Shown here: piece by piece, positions 37,250 to 45,779 of the stretch | Layout: every line of letters begins with the position of its first letter | How positions within the stretch are numbered: position 1 is the first letter of the stretch | NCBI GenBank assembly: GCA_007134225.1 | Contig: SLLE01000076.1 | Location: 1 to 64,000, forward strand | Origin: Tindallia sp. | GTDB lineage: Bacteria > Bacillota > Clostridia > Peptostreptococcales > Tindalliaceae | Length of the DNA stretch: 64,000 nucleotides | Direction of reading: 5' to 3' | The notes under the pieces: model-generated | What the model was told of the DNA's origin: nothing | The model's input: the letters and a program-made list of their open reading frames with translations, nothing else | Database searches by the model: none | Made by a program: the position numbers and the translations under genes

Positions 37250-37783
37250 CTATTCCATGAACTTCCCATACTGGTTCAGAAACACCTTGTCCCAGCGTAA
37301 ATCTTCTTCCTTATACGCTTCTTTTTCCTCTCCAGGATATCCTATGGCAATCATTGCCTCGATGCTGATGCTTTCTGGAATCGAAAGAATCTCTCGTACA
37401 TATTCTTCAGATGTTTTTGTTTTATCATAAAATCGATTTCTAAGCTGTATCCAGCAGGATCCCAATCCCATCGAATGCACCTGCAGATGAATCAGTGTTG
37501 ATGCAATTGAGGCGTCTTCCACCCAAACATCACTTAGCCTAGGGTCAGCCATCACCAATATGACTGCTGAAGCGTCCTTAACAAAGGCAGAACCTGCTTC
37601 TTTTACATCAGCAAGCTTAACAATTAAGTCTCTGTCCGTAATCAAAAGGAACTCCCATGGCTGATTTTTTTTAGATGAAGGGGATAGCAAAGCAGCTTTT
37701 AATATCGTTTCTATTTTTTCTTTTTCAACCGCTTTATTAGTATACTTTCTTATACTTCTTCTGTTCTTTAATAATTCCAGCAT
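37250..37783 (-). CDS. Nitroreductase family FMN protein
   Basis: 177 residues. The nitroreductase N-terminus MLELLKNRRSIRKYTNKAV contains the FMN-binding RRSIRKY motif, with SPSSKKNQPWEF next, SMGLGSCWIQLRNR mid-protein and IAIGYPGEEKE near the C-terminus. It is an NAD(P)H-dependent flavin enzyme acting on quinones or nitro compounds; the natural substrate is unknown. No Fe-S extension. The ATG at 37783 has GGGAGGA seven nt upstream; the track start is 15 codons too long. Confidence 0.9.
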   Translation of the reverse strand: MLELLKNRRSIRKYTNKAVEKEKIETILKAALLSPSSKKNQPWEFLLITDRDLIVKLADVKEAGSAFVKDASAVILVMADPRLSDVWVEDASIASTLIHLQVHSMGLGSCWIQLRNRFYDKTKTSEEYVREILSIPESISIEAMIAIGYPGEEKEAYKEEDLRWDKVFLNQYGKFME

Positions 37784-37884
37784 TGACGATTCCTCCCTGA
37801 ATTCTATTTGTTTACCACTATACGTCAAAACACGCTTTTACTCAAGAAAGAAGAAAAAAATTTTACCCGTGATATCAGATGATA

Positions 37885-37893
37885 TGTTATAAT
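37885..37893 (+). promoter_or_regulatory. Extended -10 promoter of the flavodiiron gene
   Basis: TGT-TATAAT, a perfect hexamer with the upstream TG, about 43 nt before the ATG. No clear -35. Confidence 0.5.
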
Positions 37894-37935
37894 ATTAACA
37901 TCAGCATTTATAAATATTAAAAAGGAGGCGGTACT

Positions 37936-39174
37936 ATGCTAACAACTGTCAATGTTACTGAGTCCATCTACTATATTGGCGTCAATGATCGTGATACCCA
38001 TCTTTTTGAGAACCTCTGGCCTCTTGACAAAGGCGTTTCTTATAATTCTTACCTGATTAAAGACGAGAAAGTAGCTGTCTTTGATACGGTAAAAAACACA
38101 AAAGTCAATGAGTATGTTGAAAAAATTCATAGTATCTTAGGGGATCAGCCTGTTGACTACCTCATCATTAATCACATGGAGCCTGACCATTCCGGTGCCA
38201 TCAAAGCACTTAAGGCACGCTACCCAGATTTGCAACTGGTCGGGAACAAAAAAACCTTTGAAATTTTGGAAAACTTTTATGGACCGATGGATTCTTACCT
38301 GGTAGTTGAAGAAGGGGATACACTATCCCTTGGTTTTCATGAGCTTATGTTTATTATGACACCAATGGTGCACTGGCCTGAAACCATGATGACTTATGAA
38401 GTCAAAGAAAAAGTTCTTTTCTCAGGGGATGCTTTTGGTGGATTCGGATCTCTGGATGGCGGAGTGTTTGATGACGAAGTCAACCTGGAGTTTTATATGG
38501 ACGAAACAAGAAGATATTATTCCAATATTGTTGGTAAATATGGTGCCATGGTGCAAAAAGCACTTAAAAAAGTAAAGGATTCAGGCATCGAAATCTCCAT
38601 CATTTCACCAACTCATGGTCCGGTATGGCGAACGTCGCCGGAGATGATCATTCATTATTATGATCGATGGTCCAGAGCTGCAACCGAAGAAGGAGTCGTC
38701 ATTGCTTATGGGTCCATGTATGGAAACACACAGCAAATGGCCGACTTGATTGCCAGAAGACTATCAGAGCGGGGCATCAAAAATATTCGTATATATGATG
38801 CATCCAAAACACATATGTCTTATATCATTAGTGATCTTTGGAGATTTAAAGGCGTGGTTCTTGGCAGCTGTGCCTATAATACAGGCCTGTTTCCGACCAT
38901 GGAAACATTGGTTGGAAAAATCGAAAACTCACAGCTTAAAGATCGTTACCTTGGAATTTTTGGTACTTCTTCCTGGAGTGGCGGCGGTGTATCAAGTTTA
39001 AATAAATTTGCTGAAAAAATTAAATGGCAGCAAGTGGGTGAATCTGTTGAAGCCTTGTCTTCTCCAAAAGAGGCGCAATTCATCAAATGCCACGAAATAG
39101 CTGATGAGATGGCAGACCTTTTGCTGAAAGAGAGAAAACCAGGTAGGAATGCTTTTAGCAGTCCTATCTATTAA
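37936..39174 (+). CDS. fprA: FprA-type flavodiiron protein
   Basis: 412 residues. A metallo-beta-lactamase-like diiron domain (about 1-250) has the ligand motif NHMEPDHSG and later MVHWPET, LFSGDAFGGFG and SPTHGPVW; a flavodoxin domain (about 255-400) has YGSMYGNTQQMA and GTSSWSGGG. The protein reduces O2 to water (or NO to N2O) using rubredoxin or a similar donor, protecting a strict anaerobe. Class A, with no rubredoxin fused. AAAGGAGG is seven nt before the ATG. It stands alone, with its own promoter and terminator. Confidence 0.95.
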   Translation: MLTTVNVTESIYYIGVNDRDTHLFENLWPLDKGVSYNSYLIKDEKVAVFDTVKNTKVNEYVEKIHSILGDQPVDYLIINHMEPDHSGAIKALKARYPDLQLVGNKKTFEILENFYGPMDSYLVVEEGDTLSLGFHELMFIMTPMVHWPETMMTYEVKEKVLFSGDAFGGFGSLDGGVFDDEVNLEFYMDETRRYYSNIVGKYGAMVQKALKKVKDSGIEISIISPTHGPVWRTSPEMIIHYYDRWSRAATEEGVVIAYGSMYGNTQQMADLIARRLSERGIKNIRIYDASKTHMSYIISDLWRFKGVVLGSCAYNTGLFPTMETLVGKIENSQLKDRYLGIFGTSSWSGGGVSSLNKFAEKIKWQQVGESVEALSSPKEAQFIKCHEIADEMADLLLKERKPGRNAFSSPIY

Positions 39175-39202
39175 GACTACTTTCCTGCCAGCGTAACGAA
39201 TC

Positions 39203-39247
39203 AAAACCCCGAGAGTTGATCTACATGCGATCATCCTTCGGGGTTTT
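39203..39247. terminator. Bidirectional terminator between fprA and rluD
   Basis: AAAACCCCGA pairs with TCGGGGTTTT, 10 bp, with T/A-rich ends on both strands, between the two convergent stop codons. Confidence 0.75.
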
Positions 39248-39255
39248 CTATTTTA

Positions 39256-40167
39256 TTATTCATCTAACGAAGTCAGTACTTTTAAAAAGTCTCCAGGAGG
39301 CGGTGTTTCAAAATGCATCCACTCTCCAGTAGCAGGATGAGTAAACTCAATCTTGCGGGCGTGTAGCACCTGCCCTTGTAAATTAAACCTTCGACCAGGC
39401 CTGGAATATAATTCGTCCCCTAAAATAGGATGACCGATATATGCCATGTGCACACGAATCTGATGCGTGCGGCCTGTTTCCAGCTCAGCCTTCACATGAG
39501 TATGGGAATCATAGCGTCGAATGACGTGAATATGAGTTATTGCTGACTTTCCGTCTTTTACAACCGCCATTTTTTTTCTTTGACTCGGATGACGTCCGAT
39601 TGGAGCATCTATGGTTACATCCGACTCAGAAATGACGCCACGAACAACGGCTTCGTAACTACGCTTCATAGAGTGGTCAGCTAACTGCGCAGCCAGGGAA
39701 CGATGCGCCTGATCTGTTTTTGCCACTACTAAGACACCGGATGTATCTTTATCAATTCGATGCACGATCCCCGGCCTGATCATACCATTAATTCCTGAAA
39801 GCTTACCTTTGCAATGAAACATAAGCGCATTAACCAGCGTTCCTTTCCAATGCCCCGCAGAGGGATGCACGACCATATTTTGAGGTTTGTTAATCACCAC
39901 AAGATGATCATCCTCAAATAAGATATGTATTGGAATATTTTGTGCTTCAATTTCCAGATGCTCTGGTTCTGGTATTTCAACGTCTATTAAATCACCTTCT
40001 TTTACCACGTACCGATTTTTTTTAGCCAAACCATTAACCAGTACATTTTGTTCTTTAATGCACTTCTGCAGAAAGCTTCGACTGTAAGTTTCCATCATAC
40101 TGGCAAGAAATTGATCAAGCCTTAATCCGTCACCTTCACTGTCTACTTGAAATAAAAAGTGATCCAT
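39256..40167 (-). CDS. rluD: RluA/RluD-family 23S rRNA pseudouridine synthase
   Basis: 303 residues with an N-terminal S4 domain (LRLDQFLASMMETYSRSF) and a catalytic domain with the family motif HRIDKDTSGVLVVAKT, including the catalytic Asp, plus ELETGRTHQIRVHMAYIGHPI. In Bacillus the equivalent gene (ylyB) also follows lspA. The exact uridine target cannot be told from sequence. It starts 3 nt after the lspA stop, with SD GAGGGG, and is last in the division-block operon. Confidence 0.92.
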   Translation of the reverse strand: MDHFLFQVDSEGDGLRLDQFLASMMETYSRSFLQKCIKEQNVLVNGLAKKNRYVVKEGDLIDVEIPEPEHLEIEAQNIPIHILFEDDHLVVINKPQNMVVHPSAGHWKGTLVNALMFHCKGKLSGINGMIRPGIVHRIDKDTSGVLVVAKTDQAHRSLAAQLADHSMKRSYEAVVRGVISESDVTIDAPIGRHPSQRKKMAVVKDGKSAITHIHVIRRYDSHTHVKAELETGRTHQIRVHMAYIGHPILGDELYSRPGRRFNLQGQVLHARKIEFTHPATGEWMHFETPPPGDFLKVLTSLDE

Positions 40168-40170
40168 GAA

Positions 40171-40617
40171 TTACATCCCCTCAGAAATTGGCTGGTCTTT
40201 GATAATAAAATAGATCAATAATATCTGACCACCAACAATCGCTATATCTGCAATGTTAAACACCGGCCATACCTGAAAATCCAGAAAATCAACCACATAG
40301 CCAAAAAATAATCTATCAATAAAGTTACCAATGGCACCACCTGCTATTAAACTAAGCGAAAGCATTAACATACGATTTACCTGCGGGTTTTTAATCAAAA
40401 ACCAAACAATCCATCCAACAATAATCACTGTTATAACAATAAAAAACACTTGTTGATCCTGCATCAATCCAAAAGCGGCTCCCCGATTTTCAAGATAGCG
40501 CAGGTGAAAAATTCCTTCTATAATTGGCACCTGTCCTACTTCTTTTAAATACCGAACGACCATCCACTTGGATAACTGATCAAGCAAGATGGTCGCCGTA
40601 ATAATAAACCATTTCAT
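40171..40617 (-). CDS. lspA: Lipoprotein signal peptidase II
   Basis: 148 residues and four membrane segments. The LspA motifs are present: [34 protein letters not shown] and FNIADIAI, the last two carrying the paired catalytic aspartates. It removes signal peptides from diacylglyceryl prolipoproteins such as the GerMN lipoprotein in this window. The ATG overlaps the divIVA stop (ATGA), so translation is coupled. In Bacillus ileS lies between divIVA and lspA; here it does not. Confidence 0.95.
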   Translation of the reverse strand: MKWFIITATILLDQLSKWMVVRYLKEVGQVPIIEGIFHLRYLENRGAAFGLMQDQQVFFIVITVIIVGWIVWFLIKNPQVNRMLMLSLSLIAGGAIGNFIDRLFFGYVVDFLDFQVWPVFNIADIAIVGGQILLIYFIIKDQPISEGM

Positions 40618-41147
40618 TCAACTTTTTCGCTCCTGTCTTCCGGAGATTTTGGGTGTGCCTGTTCTTTTTGTTCGGGATATCTTGTTTTCAACTCACCTGC
40701 TAACGATTCTACATCTTCCAACAGTGGATCAATTTGTGACTGTAAAAGAATTCGATACCGTGTTTTAAAAATCTGCACTTGCCTTAGCATTTCATCATGT
40801 TGCTGATATATTTTATCCAGATTCGCTCTTGCTTCATTAATCATATTTTTTGCTTTCAATTCCGCTTCCTCAATAATAACATCCGATTTTTTCACGGCAT
40901 TTATTCGCATTTCTTCAGCAGTTGATTGTGCAACAACCAGTGTTTCTTTTAATGTGTTTTCCATCTGTTTATACTTTTCAACCTGCTTTTCATCAATTTC
41001 CAATTTTTCTTTCATTTCAAGATTTTCCTTGTAAAGGGTCTCATAATCTGCCATCACTTCATCCAAAAAAGCATCTACTTCTGATTCATTGTATCCCCGT
41101 ACACTTTTTTTAAACTCTTTATTCTGAATATCCAGGGGTGTGATCAT
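40614..41147 (-). CDS. divIVA: DivIVA-domain cell-division/polarity protein
   Basis: 177 residues. The N-terminal DivIVA membrane-curvature domain ([30 protein letters not shown]) is followed by a long coiled coil (about 35-145) and a charged tail. It marks negatively curved membrane at poles and septa and recruits other factors. The first five track residues lie upstream of the proper ATG at 41147, which has GGGAGGA six nt before it. It sits in the conserved yggS-sepF-yggT-ylmH-divIVA order. Confidence 0.93.
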   Translation of the reverse strand: MITPLDIQNKEFKKSVRGYNESEVDAFLDEVMADYETLYKENLEMKEKLEIDEKQVEKYKQMENTLKETLVVAQSTAEEMRINAVKKSDVIIEEAELKAKNMINEARANLDKIYQQHDEMLRQVQIFKTRYRILLQSQIDPLLEDVESLAGELKTRYPEQKEQAHPKSPEDRSEKVE

Positions 41148-41165
41148 AACAGTTCCTCCCATAAT

Positions 41166-41954
41166 TTAACGTCGATGTCCAATGGTAACGTGTCTTCGAT
41201 CAGAACGGGTTGTTCCTCCAACTTCCAGCAGGACTGCCCTTCCGTAACCAGACACAGATATCAATTCATTTTCTTTTAGTTCAACGTTGGATTTATAAAC
41301 CGTTTTCCAATTTACTCGTACCTTTTCTTGGCTAATCAGTGCTTGTGCTTCTTTTCGTGATAGTGCATAAGCTAAGGCAACCAATGAATCAACTCGCATC
41401 GATGCAACGGTTCCTTTTACTATTTTATACTCCGGTTCAACAGAATTCACTTCATCTTCCGACATCTCTCTTACTTTAACGGAACAGTTCGCAATCCTAC
41501 TGAGATTCTGGCTTATGTATTCAGCCATTTCCGCAAATGTAAAAACGATTGCATAGCCCTCCATAACAAGCAAATCACCAATTTTTTCTCTTTTAATTCC
41601 AAGTGAAAGAATTGCCCCAAGATAATCTCGATGTGTGAGTGTTTGAAATTTAGATGTCGATTTTATGGAGAGCACATCGATTATTTGTTCGGAAGGGAAT
41701 TCTGATAAATCATTGTGTTTCATTGTGATAATTTTTCTTTCTGCATTTTCATAGCCACCGTCTAATAACCAGTATAAATCTGGAACGCCACTTAGAATGT
41801 CCTCAGCATAGATCCACTCTGCCGGCGTTAAAAACGAGGTGTTCATTGATTGATACTTTTCCACTGCCCGATAAGCCTGATCAAGAATCATTTCCCATCT
41901 GTTCCGTATCGTTTCATCCTGTATATAATTCAGGTTGATAGCTTTCATAGACAT
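41166..41954 (-). CDS. ylmH: YlmH-type S4 RNA-binding protein
   Basis: 262 residues. The C-terminal S4 domain (about 180-245: MRVDSLVALAYALSRKEAQALISQEKVRVNW) follows the YlmH N-terminal region. In Bacillus YlmH/RqcP takes part in ribosome-associated quality control, and the gene is always close to sepF and divIVA. The ATG at 41954 has AAAGG seven nt upstream; the track TTG two codons earlier overlaps that spacer. Confidence 0.9.
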   Translation of the reverse strand: MSMKAINLNYIQDETIRNRWEMILDQAYRAVEKYQSMNTSFLTPAEWIYAEDILSGVPDLYWLLDGGYENAERKIITMKHNDLSEFPSEQIIDVLSIKSTSKFQTLTHRDYLGAILSLGIKREKIGDLLVMEGYAIVFTFAEMAEYISQNLSRIANCSVKVREMSEDEVNSVEPEYKIVKGTVASMRVDSLVALAYALSRKEAQALISQEKVRVNWKTVYKSNVELKENELISVSGYGRAVLLEVGGTTRSDRRHVTIGHRR

Positions 41955-41981
41955 TTTCAATCCTTTGGTTATAAACTGAGT

Positions 41982-42257
41982 TTACCTAAGCATATTGATG
42001 ACAAAGTTTGACATCATGTTGACAAGAATAATGCCAAGAATTGGCGAAAAGTCGATCATACCCTGATACTTAAATACATTTTGAATCATGCCTCGAATTG
42101 GTGCCAGTATTGGTTCAGTAACCCCATAGATGAACTGCCCTAATGGGCTATGGGGATTAACACGGATCCACGAAAAAATAACCCTAATTAATATAAAAAA
42201 ATTTAGGAGTCGGGCAAAATAATGTACTGCCATAATCACTGTTGCTGTCGAAAACAA
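41982..42257 (-). CDS. yggT: YggT/YlmG family small membrane protein
   Basis: 91 residues with two membrane segments and the family motif SWIRVNPHSPLGQFIYGVTEPILAPIR between them. Relatives affect cell shape, nucleoid distribution or osmotic resistance; the molecular role is not known. The start is TTG with AGGAG nine nt upstream. It sits between sepF and ylmH, the usual order. Confidence 0.9.
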   Translation of the reverse strand: MFSTATVIMAVHYFARLLNFFILIRVIFSWIRVNPHSPLGQFIYGVTEPILAPIRGMIQNVFKYQGMIDFSPILGIILVNMMSNFVINMLR

Positions 42258-42271
42258 ACCTTCACACTCCT

Positions 42272-42724
42272 TTATCTGTTTTGCCAGGGAAATACCCCTT
42301 TGCTTTTGAGTTCTTCCTTAATGTTCCCGGAAATTTCTACATTATTAGGAGCCAAAATGAATATATCTGCCGATACCTTTTGAATGCTGCCGTCAAGTGC
42401 ATAAATCGCACCATTTAAGAATTCAAATATTTTTCGGGCCACATCCGACTCCAATGTTTCTAAATTGACAATGACTGGTTTTCTGTTTTTTAGATTGTCA
42501 ACGATGTTTTGCACTTCATCATAGGCGCTCGGTTCAAAAATAACCACTTTCATCTGACTGGTGGTATGGATGTTAACCACTTTATTTGCTTTTTGTTGGC
42601 CTTCATTTTTCTGGTCATCCTGCGATGGATATAAAGGCTCTGGGTAAACTTCATCATCTTCTTCTTCCTCAAATACATCCAGTCCCATAAAATGCTTTAC
42701 TTTATCCATAAATTTTTCCGCCAT
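42272..42724 (-). CDS. sepF: Cell-division protein SepF
   Basis: 150 residues. A short N-terminal amphipathic helix (AEKFMDKVKHFMGL) for membrane binding is followed by an acidic linker and the SepF core (about 58-145: KPVIVNLETLESDVARKIFEFLNGAIYALDG). SepF ties FtsZ to the membrane and sets septum thickness. Since no ftsA lies before ftsZ in this window, SepF may be the main anchor. SD AGAGGGG is close to the ATG. Confidence 0.94.
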   Translation of the reverse strand: MAEKFMDKVKHFMGLDVFEEEEDDEVYPEPLYPSQDDQKNEGQQKANKVVNIHTTSQMKVVIFEPSAYDEVQNIVDNLKNRKPVIVNLETLESDVARKIFEFLNGAIYALDGSIQKVSADIFILAPNNVEISGNIKEELKSKGVFPWQNR

Positions 42725-42739
42725 ATCAACCTTCCCCTC

Positions 42740-43432
42740 TTAATCATAATTCCGGTTGCCGAAAATGGCACTGCCAATCCGAACCATGTTGGATCCTTCC
42801 TCAATAGCTGCCTGATAGTCATTAGACATGCCCATGCTTAAATATTTCATTTCAGCATGCCCGTATTTTTTTGCTGCTATTTGTTCTTTCAATTCAAAAA
42901 GTCTTTTAAAACAATCTCTGGTAACCTTTTGATTTGCAGTGAAAGGTGCCATCGTCATCAAACCTTTAACTCGAACCCAGTCCATAGACTCCATTTCATC
43001 GATTAAATGGTATGCAGATAACGGATCCAGCCCATATTTGCTTTCTTCTCCCGATACATTGACTTGAATCAACACTTCCATTTTCAGTCTGTCTTCACCG
43101 GCTCTTTTGTTAATTTCTCTAGCCAAGGATAAAGAATCCAGAGAATGAATAAGACTAACTTTATCAACTATATATTTTACTTTATTTCGCTGTAAATGTC
43201 CAATCATATGCCATTGTGGCTCTGTTCCTATTTCCTCATATTTTGACAACAGCTCCTGTACCTTATTTTCTCCTAAGCTCATCAACCCGGATTCTATGGC
43301 GCTGCGAATGACTTCCACAGGGATCGTTTTGGTAACAGCTATAATGTGAATCTCGCGCTGAGGATCAAAGGATTTTTTCCGTGCTTCATCAATATTTTCT
43401 TTCACCATACGAATATTCTCTTTTAGGCTCAC
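42740..43432 (-). CDS. yggS: YggS/PROSC-family PLP homeostasis protein
   Basis: 230 residues, an alanine-racemase-like barrel that binds pyridoxal phosphate without known catalysis. Visible are VTKTIPVEVIRSAI (PLP lysine), GENKVQELLSKYE, WHMIGHLQRNKV and LSMGMSNDYQAAIEEGSNMVRIG. It keeps PLP and amino-acid pools balanced. The AGGAGG is only 2 nt before the track TTG; the GTG at 43432 gives VSLKENI, which fits the family N-terminus MSIKENI, so I use it. Confidence 0.92.
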   Translation of the reverse strand: MSLKENIRMVKENIDEARKKSFDPQREIHIIAVTKTIPVEVIRSAIESGLMSLGENKVQELLSKYEEIGTEPQWHMIGHLQRNKVKYIVDKVSLIHSLDSLSLAREINKRAGEDRLKMEVLIQVNVSGEESKYGLDPLSAYHLIDEMESMDWVRVKGLMTMAPFTANQKVTRDCFKRLFELKEQIAAKKYGHAEMKYLSMGMSNDYQAAIEEGSNMVRIGSAIFGNRNYD

Positions 43433-43447
43433 GCTTAACAATACCTC

Positions 43448-44755
43448 CTATCTTACTCTCTGACCTTCCTGAATCTCTTCAGGATTAAGAATGTATTGAT
43501 CATACCTTCTTAAAGTTTCTACCATCTGCAATTCGCCCTCAGGATCATTATGAGACAGAATTTCAATAGGACCTTCCCTAAGAGCAGCCATTTCATTGTC
43601 TCTACCCAGTTCATCTATTGGCATGAAAACAGCATATCCATTCACATCAACCCGAAAAATACCTTTGACACCTCTTCTTTCCGCAATAGAAGATACTGGA
43701 ACAATAAGGCCTTCGAATCGTCGAGGTATCAGCTCTATATTTAATAGTCTTTTGTCATGCCATCCTTCTAGCGGTATATTGAATTCCAGCATCATCAGTG
43801 ATTGGTTTTCCGGAAATTGATGCGTGTTTGATACGACTCCACGTATCATGCGATCCTGATGGAGATCACGCACCCAGACACGCGTATCCGGCTCATAAAA
43901 AGATTCAAATTCTTTCGGAATTTTTGTGAACAGATTCCATCGATGCTCTTTGATAATTCGGTACTGCTGATAATTCATCTCTATATCGGGTTGATCATTC
44001 AATAAAACCATCGCTTGTTCCACTTGCTTTTCAACTGCTTCATCTTCAAAAACGTTTATCTCATTTTCCAAACCATCACTTCCTGCCGAAAAAATTCCTG
44101 CCACTTCTGCCCTAAGTTCATTAGAAAATGCGTCCATTTTTTGTTCAATCTGATGTTTCTGTTCTGTCAATTCTTCCAGGCTCATTTCAGGCAAATGTTG
44201 GCTGGCTTCAATCATTACCAACTGCTGAGCAGTTTCATCCAACATATAGCGATTCTTGTAGGCAAGTTCAAATTGGTTCTGTTGTATGTTAAGTGCTAAA
44301 TCAGAAATCAAATTTTCGATTCTAAACTCTAATTGATTTACTGCCTCTTCTGAAAATGATTCCATATCTTCTCCGGATTCAATCATTTTAATTCTGATTT
44401 TCAGCATTTCATGCTCCATCATCAGTGACTGGTCAGATTCAGATACCAAAACATCCGCGAGTTTCTGTTGACGTGCCACCTTCTCTCCCTTACTAACACT
44501 CCAATTAATATGACCTGCTCCTGACAAAGGGTATACAATTTCATTTCTGGCAATGACGCCCACCGCTTCAATACTGGTTTCCAAAGTGCCATACTCCACG
44601 ATATCCGTCTTAATTCTAAACTGACTAATAACTGGATTTAACCGAATGAGAAAGTACAAGCTAACAATCACGATCACCGGTACCACCAGGATCATCATCA
44701 TTATATAAGTTCTGCCGGCTTTAGGATTTTGTTTCTTTTCCAATTCTATCACCAC
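43448..44755 (-). CDS. HlyD-like membrane-anchored protein of the sepF block
   Basis: 435 residues. One N-terminal membrane segment (about 17-40) is followed by an HlyD/biotinyl-lipoyl-like part (EAVGVIARNEIVYPLSGAGHINW), a helical hairpin (about 110-230) and a C-terminal beta domain. Such proteins are found just before yggS and sepF in many Clostridia and are named HlyD-family adaptors, but no ABC or other exporter is present, so export is doubtful and an envelope role in division is possible. The start is unsure: a GTG without a clear SD. Confidence 0.7.
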   Translation of the reverse strand: MVIELEKKQNPKAGRTYIMMMILVVPVIVIVSLYFLIRLNPVISQFRIKTDIVEYGTLETSIEAVGVIARNEIVYPLSGAGHINWSVSKGEKVARQQKLADVLVSESDQSLMMEHEMLKIRIKMIESGEDMESFSEEAVNQLEFRIENLISDLALNIQQNQFELAYKNRYMLDETAQQLVMIEASQHLPEMSLEELTEQKHQIEQKMDAFSNELRAEVAGIFSAGSDGLENEINVFEDEAVEKQVEQAMVLLNDQPDIEMNYQQYRIIKEHRWNLFTKIPKEFESFYEPDTRVWVRDLHQDRMIRGVVSNTHQFPENQSLMMLEFNIPLEGWHDKRLLNIELIPRRFEGLIVPVSSIAERRGVKGIFRVDVNGYAVFMPIDELGRDNEMAALREGPIEILSHNDPEGELQMVETLRRYDQYILNPEEIQEGQRVR

Positions 44756-44783
44756 TTAATGGAATAATCTTGTTGCAGACTTT

Positions 44784-44789
44784 ATTGTA
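44784..44789 (-). promoter_or_regulatory. Extended -10 promoter of the HlyD/yggS/sepF/divIVA operon
   Basis: TGG-TACAAT on the minus strand, about 28 nt before the first gene, immediately downstream of the upstream gene's terminator. No good -35. Confidence 0.45.
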
Positions 44790-44792
44790 CCA

Positions 44793-44847
44793 TATAATAA
44801 AAGAGACAGATATGGCAAACTGATGAATCAGCTAACATATCTGTCTC
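44793..44847 (-). terminator. Rho-independent terminator of the peroxiredoxin gene
   Basis: A perfect 12-bp stem GAGACAGATATG / CATATCTGTCTC with an inner CTGAT-ga-ATCAG hairpin, followed on the minus strand by TTTTATTATA. Confidence 0.85.
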
Positions 44848-44869
44848 AAAGTCTATTTCTGTTGCCGCA

Positions 44870-45349
44870 TTAGGCCTTGTACCGTTCCTTTATTTCCTTC
44901 ACCATTTCTGAGGCATGTCCCTTCGCCTTTACTTTACGATATTCCGCTATGAGAACACCTAGTTCATCAATTAAAAATGTAGAGCGCTCTGTTCCCATGC
45001 CAATTTTTCCAAACATCTTTTTTTCTTTTATTACATCGAATTGCCGATGCAATAATTCGTCTTCATCCACCAGTAGAGAAAAAGGTAACTGATTCTTTTC
45101 TGCAAATTTTTGGTGTGACGTGAGCGAATCGCGACTAACACCCAGAATAATGGTATTCATCTCTTTAAACTCTTCATAATGATCTCTGAACTCAGAGGCC
45201 TCAGTGGTTCATCCCGGGGTATTGTCTTTGGGGTAAAAATACAGAATCACTTTTTGGCCCTGAAAATCACTGAGCTGTATGCTGTTCTCGTGTTGATCCA
45301 TTCTCGTAAACTCAGGTACTTTTTCCATTATTTTCACTTTCTCCATCAT
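44870..45349 (-). CDS. Selenocysteine-containing peroxiredoxin (Bcp/PrxQ type)
   Basis: The ORF track shows only the last 96 codons. Reading through one in-frame TGA (45209-45211) gives a full 159-residue Bcp-like peroxiredoxin with YFYPKDNTPG-Sec-TTEASEFRD, where the TGA sits exactly at the peroxidatic Cys of TPGCT. The usual resolving Cys (TTEAC) is Ser here. A small hairpin CTCTG-AGTT-CAGAG begins 11 nt after the TGA, placing its GU-containing loop at a suitable distance for a bacterial SECIS. The ATG pair at 45349/45346 has GGGAGG upstream. The frame is otherwise open and well conserved, which argues against a pseudogene. It reduces peroxides with thiol donors. It has its own terminator. 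Confidence 0.88.
45178..45211 (-). promoter_or_regulatory. Candidate bacterial SECIS element
   Basis: The UGA codon is followed by a spacer and the hairpin CTCTG-AGTT-CAGAG, the loop lying about 16-20 nt from the UGA. This matches the position expected for SelB binding. The stem is short (5 bp, extendable with a mismatch and a G-U pair). Confidence 0.55.
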
Positions 45350-45500
45350 ACTCACCTCCCTATTTGTTCTTGCTCCTGTTAATATCCTTATAAGGCTACC
45401 CGTTATTCCCTATATTATTCAATTCTTCACCAGCTGATATGTGAATCATGCAAATTAAACGGGTATGCATATGCGGAATAAAATAATTGGGAGTGATGTC
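45350..45500. other. Divergent gap between peroxiredoxin and acylphosphatase
   Basis: About 150 bp, AT-rich. It should contain both promoters, but I found no pair of boxes good enough to call. Confidence 0.3.
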
Positions 45501-45779
45501 ATGAAGGCAGTATTAATGAATGTAAGAGGAAAAGTTCAGGGGGTTGCATTTCGTTATAGCACCAGAGAAAAAGCCCTGAATCTGAATTTAGTGGGATGGG
45601 TTCGTAATCGCAAGAACGGATCTGTTGAAATATACGTACAGGGCGCAGAGGAAAATGTTGATCAAATGGAAAAATGGGCACAGACCGGTCCTCCTGCTGC
45701 AAAAGTTGAAAACGTTATAACAATGCCTAAGCCCTATGAAGAAAGGATGCAGGGGTTTATTGTTCGCCCAACGTGTTAA
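45501..45779 (+). CDS. acyP: Acylphosphatase
   Basis: 92 residues with the acylphosphatase signatures GKVQGVAFRYSTREKA (catalytic Arg) and GWVRNRKNGSVEIYVQG (catalytic Asn). It hydrolyses acyl phosphates such as acetyl or carbamoyl phosphate. The ATG at 45501 has GGGAGTG five nt upstream; the track start 12 codons earlier has none. The stop overlaps the convergent unknown gene by 4 nt. Confidence 0.92.
   Translation: MKAVLMNVRGKVQGVAFRYSTREKALNLNLVGWVRNRKNGSVEIYVQGAEENVDQMEKWAQTGPPAAKVENVITMPKPYEERMQGFIVRPTC

Noticed and set aside
44870-45160. Truncated peroxiredoxin pseudogene, as the ORF track suggests
   Set aside because: The only interruption is a UGA at the catalytic Cys position with an intact frame upstream, better explained by selenocysteine.
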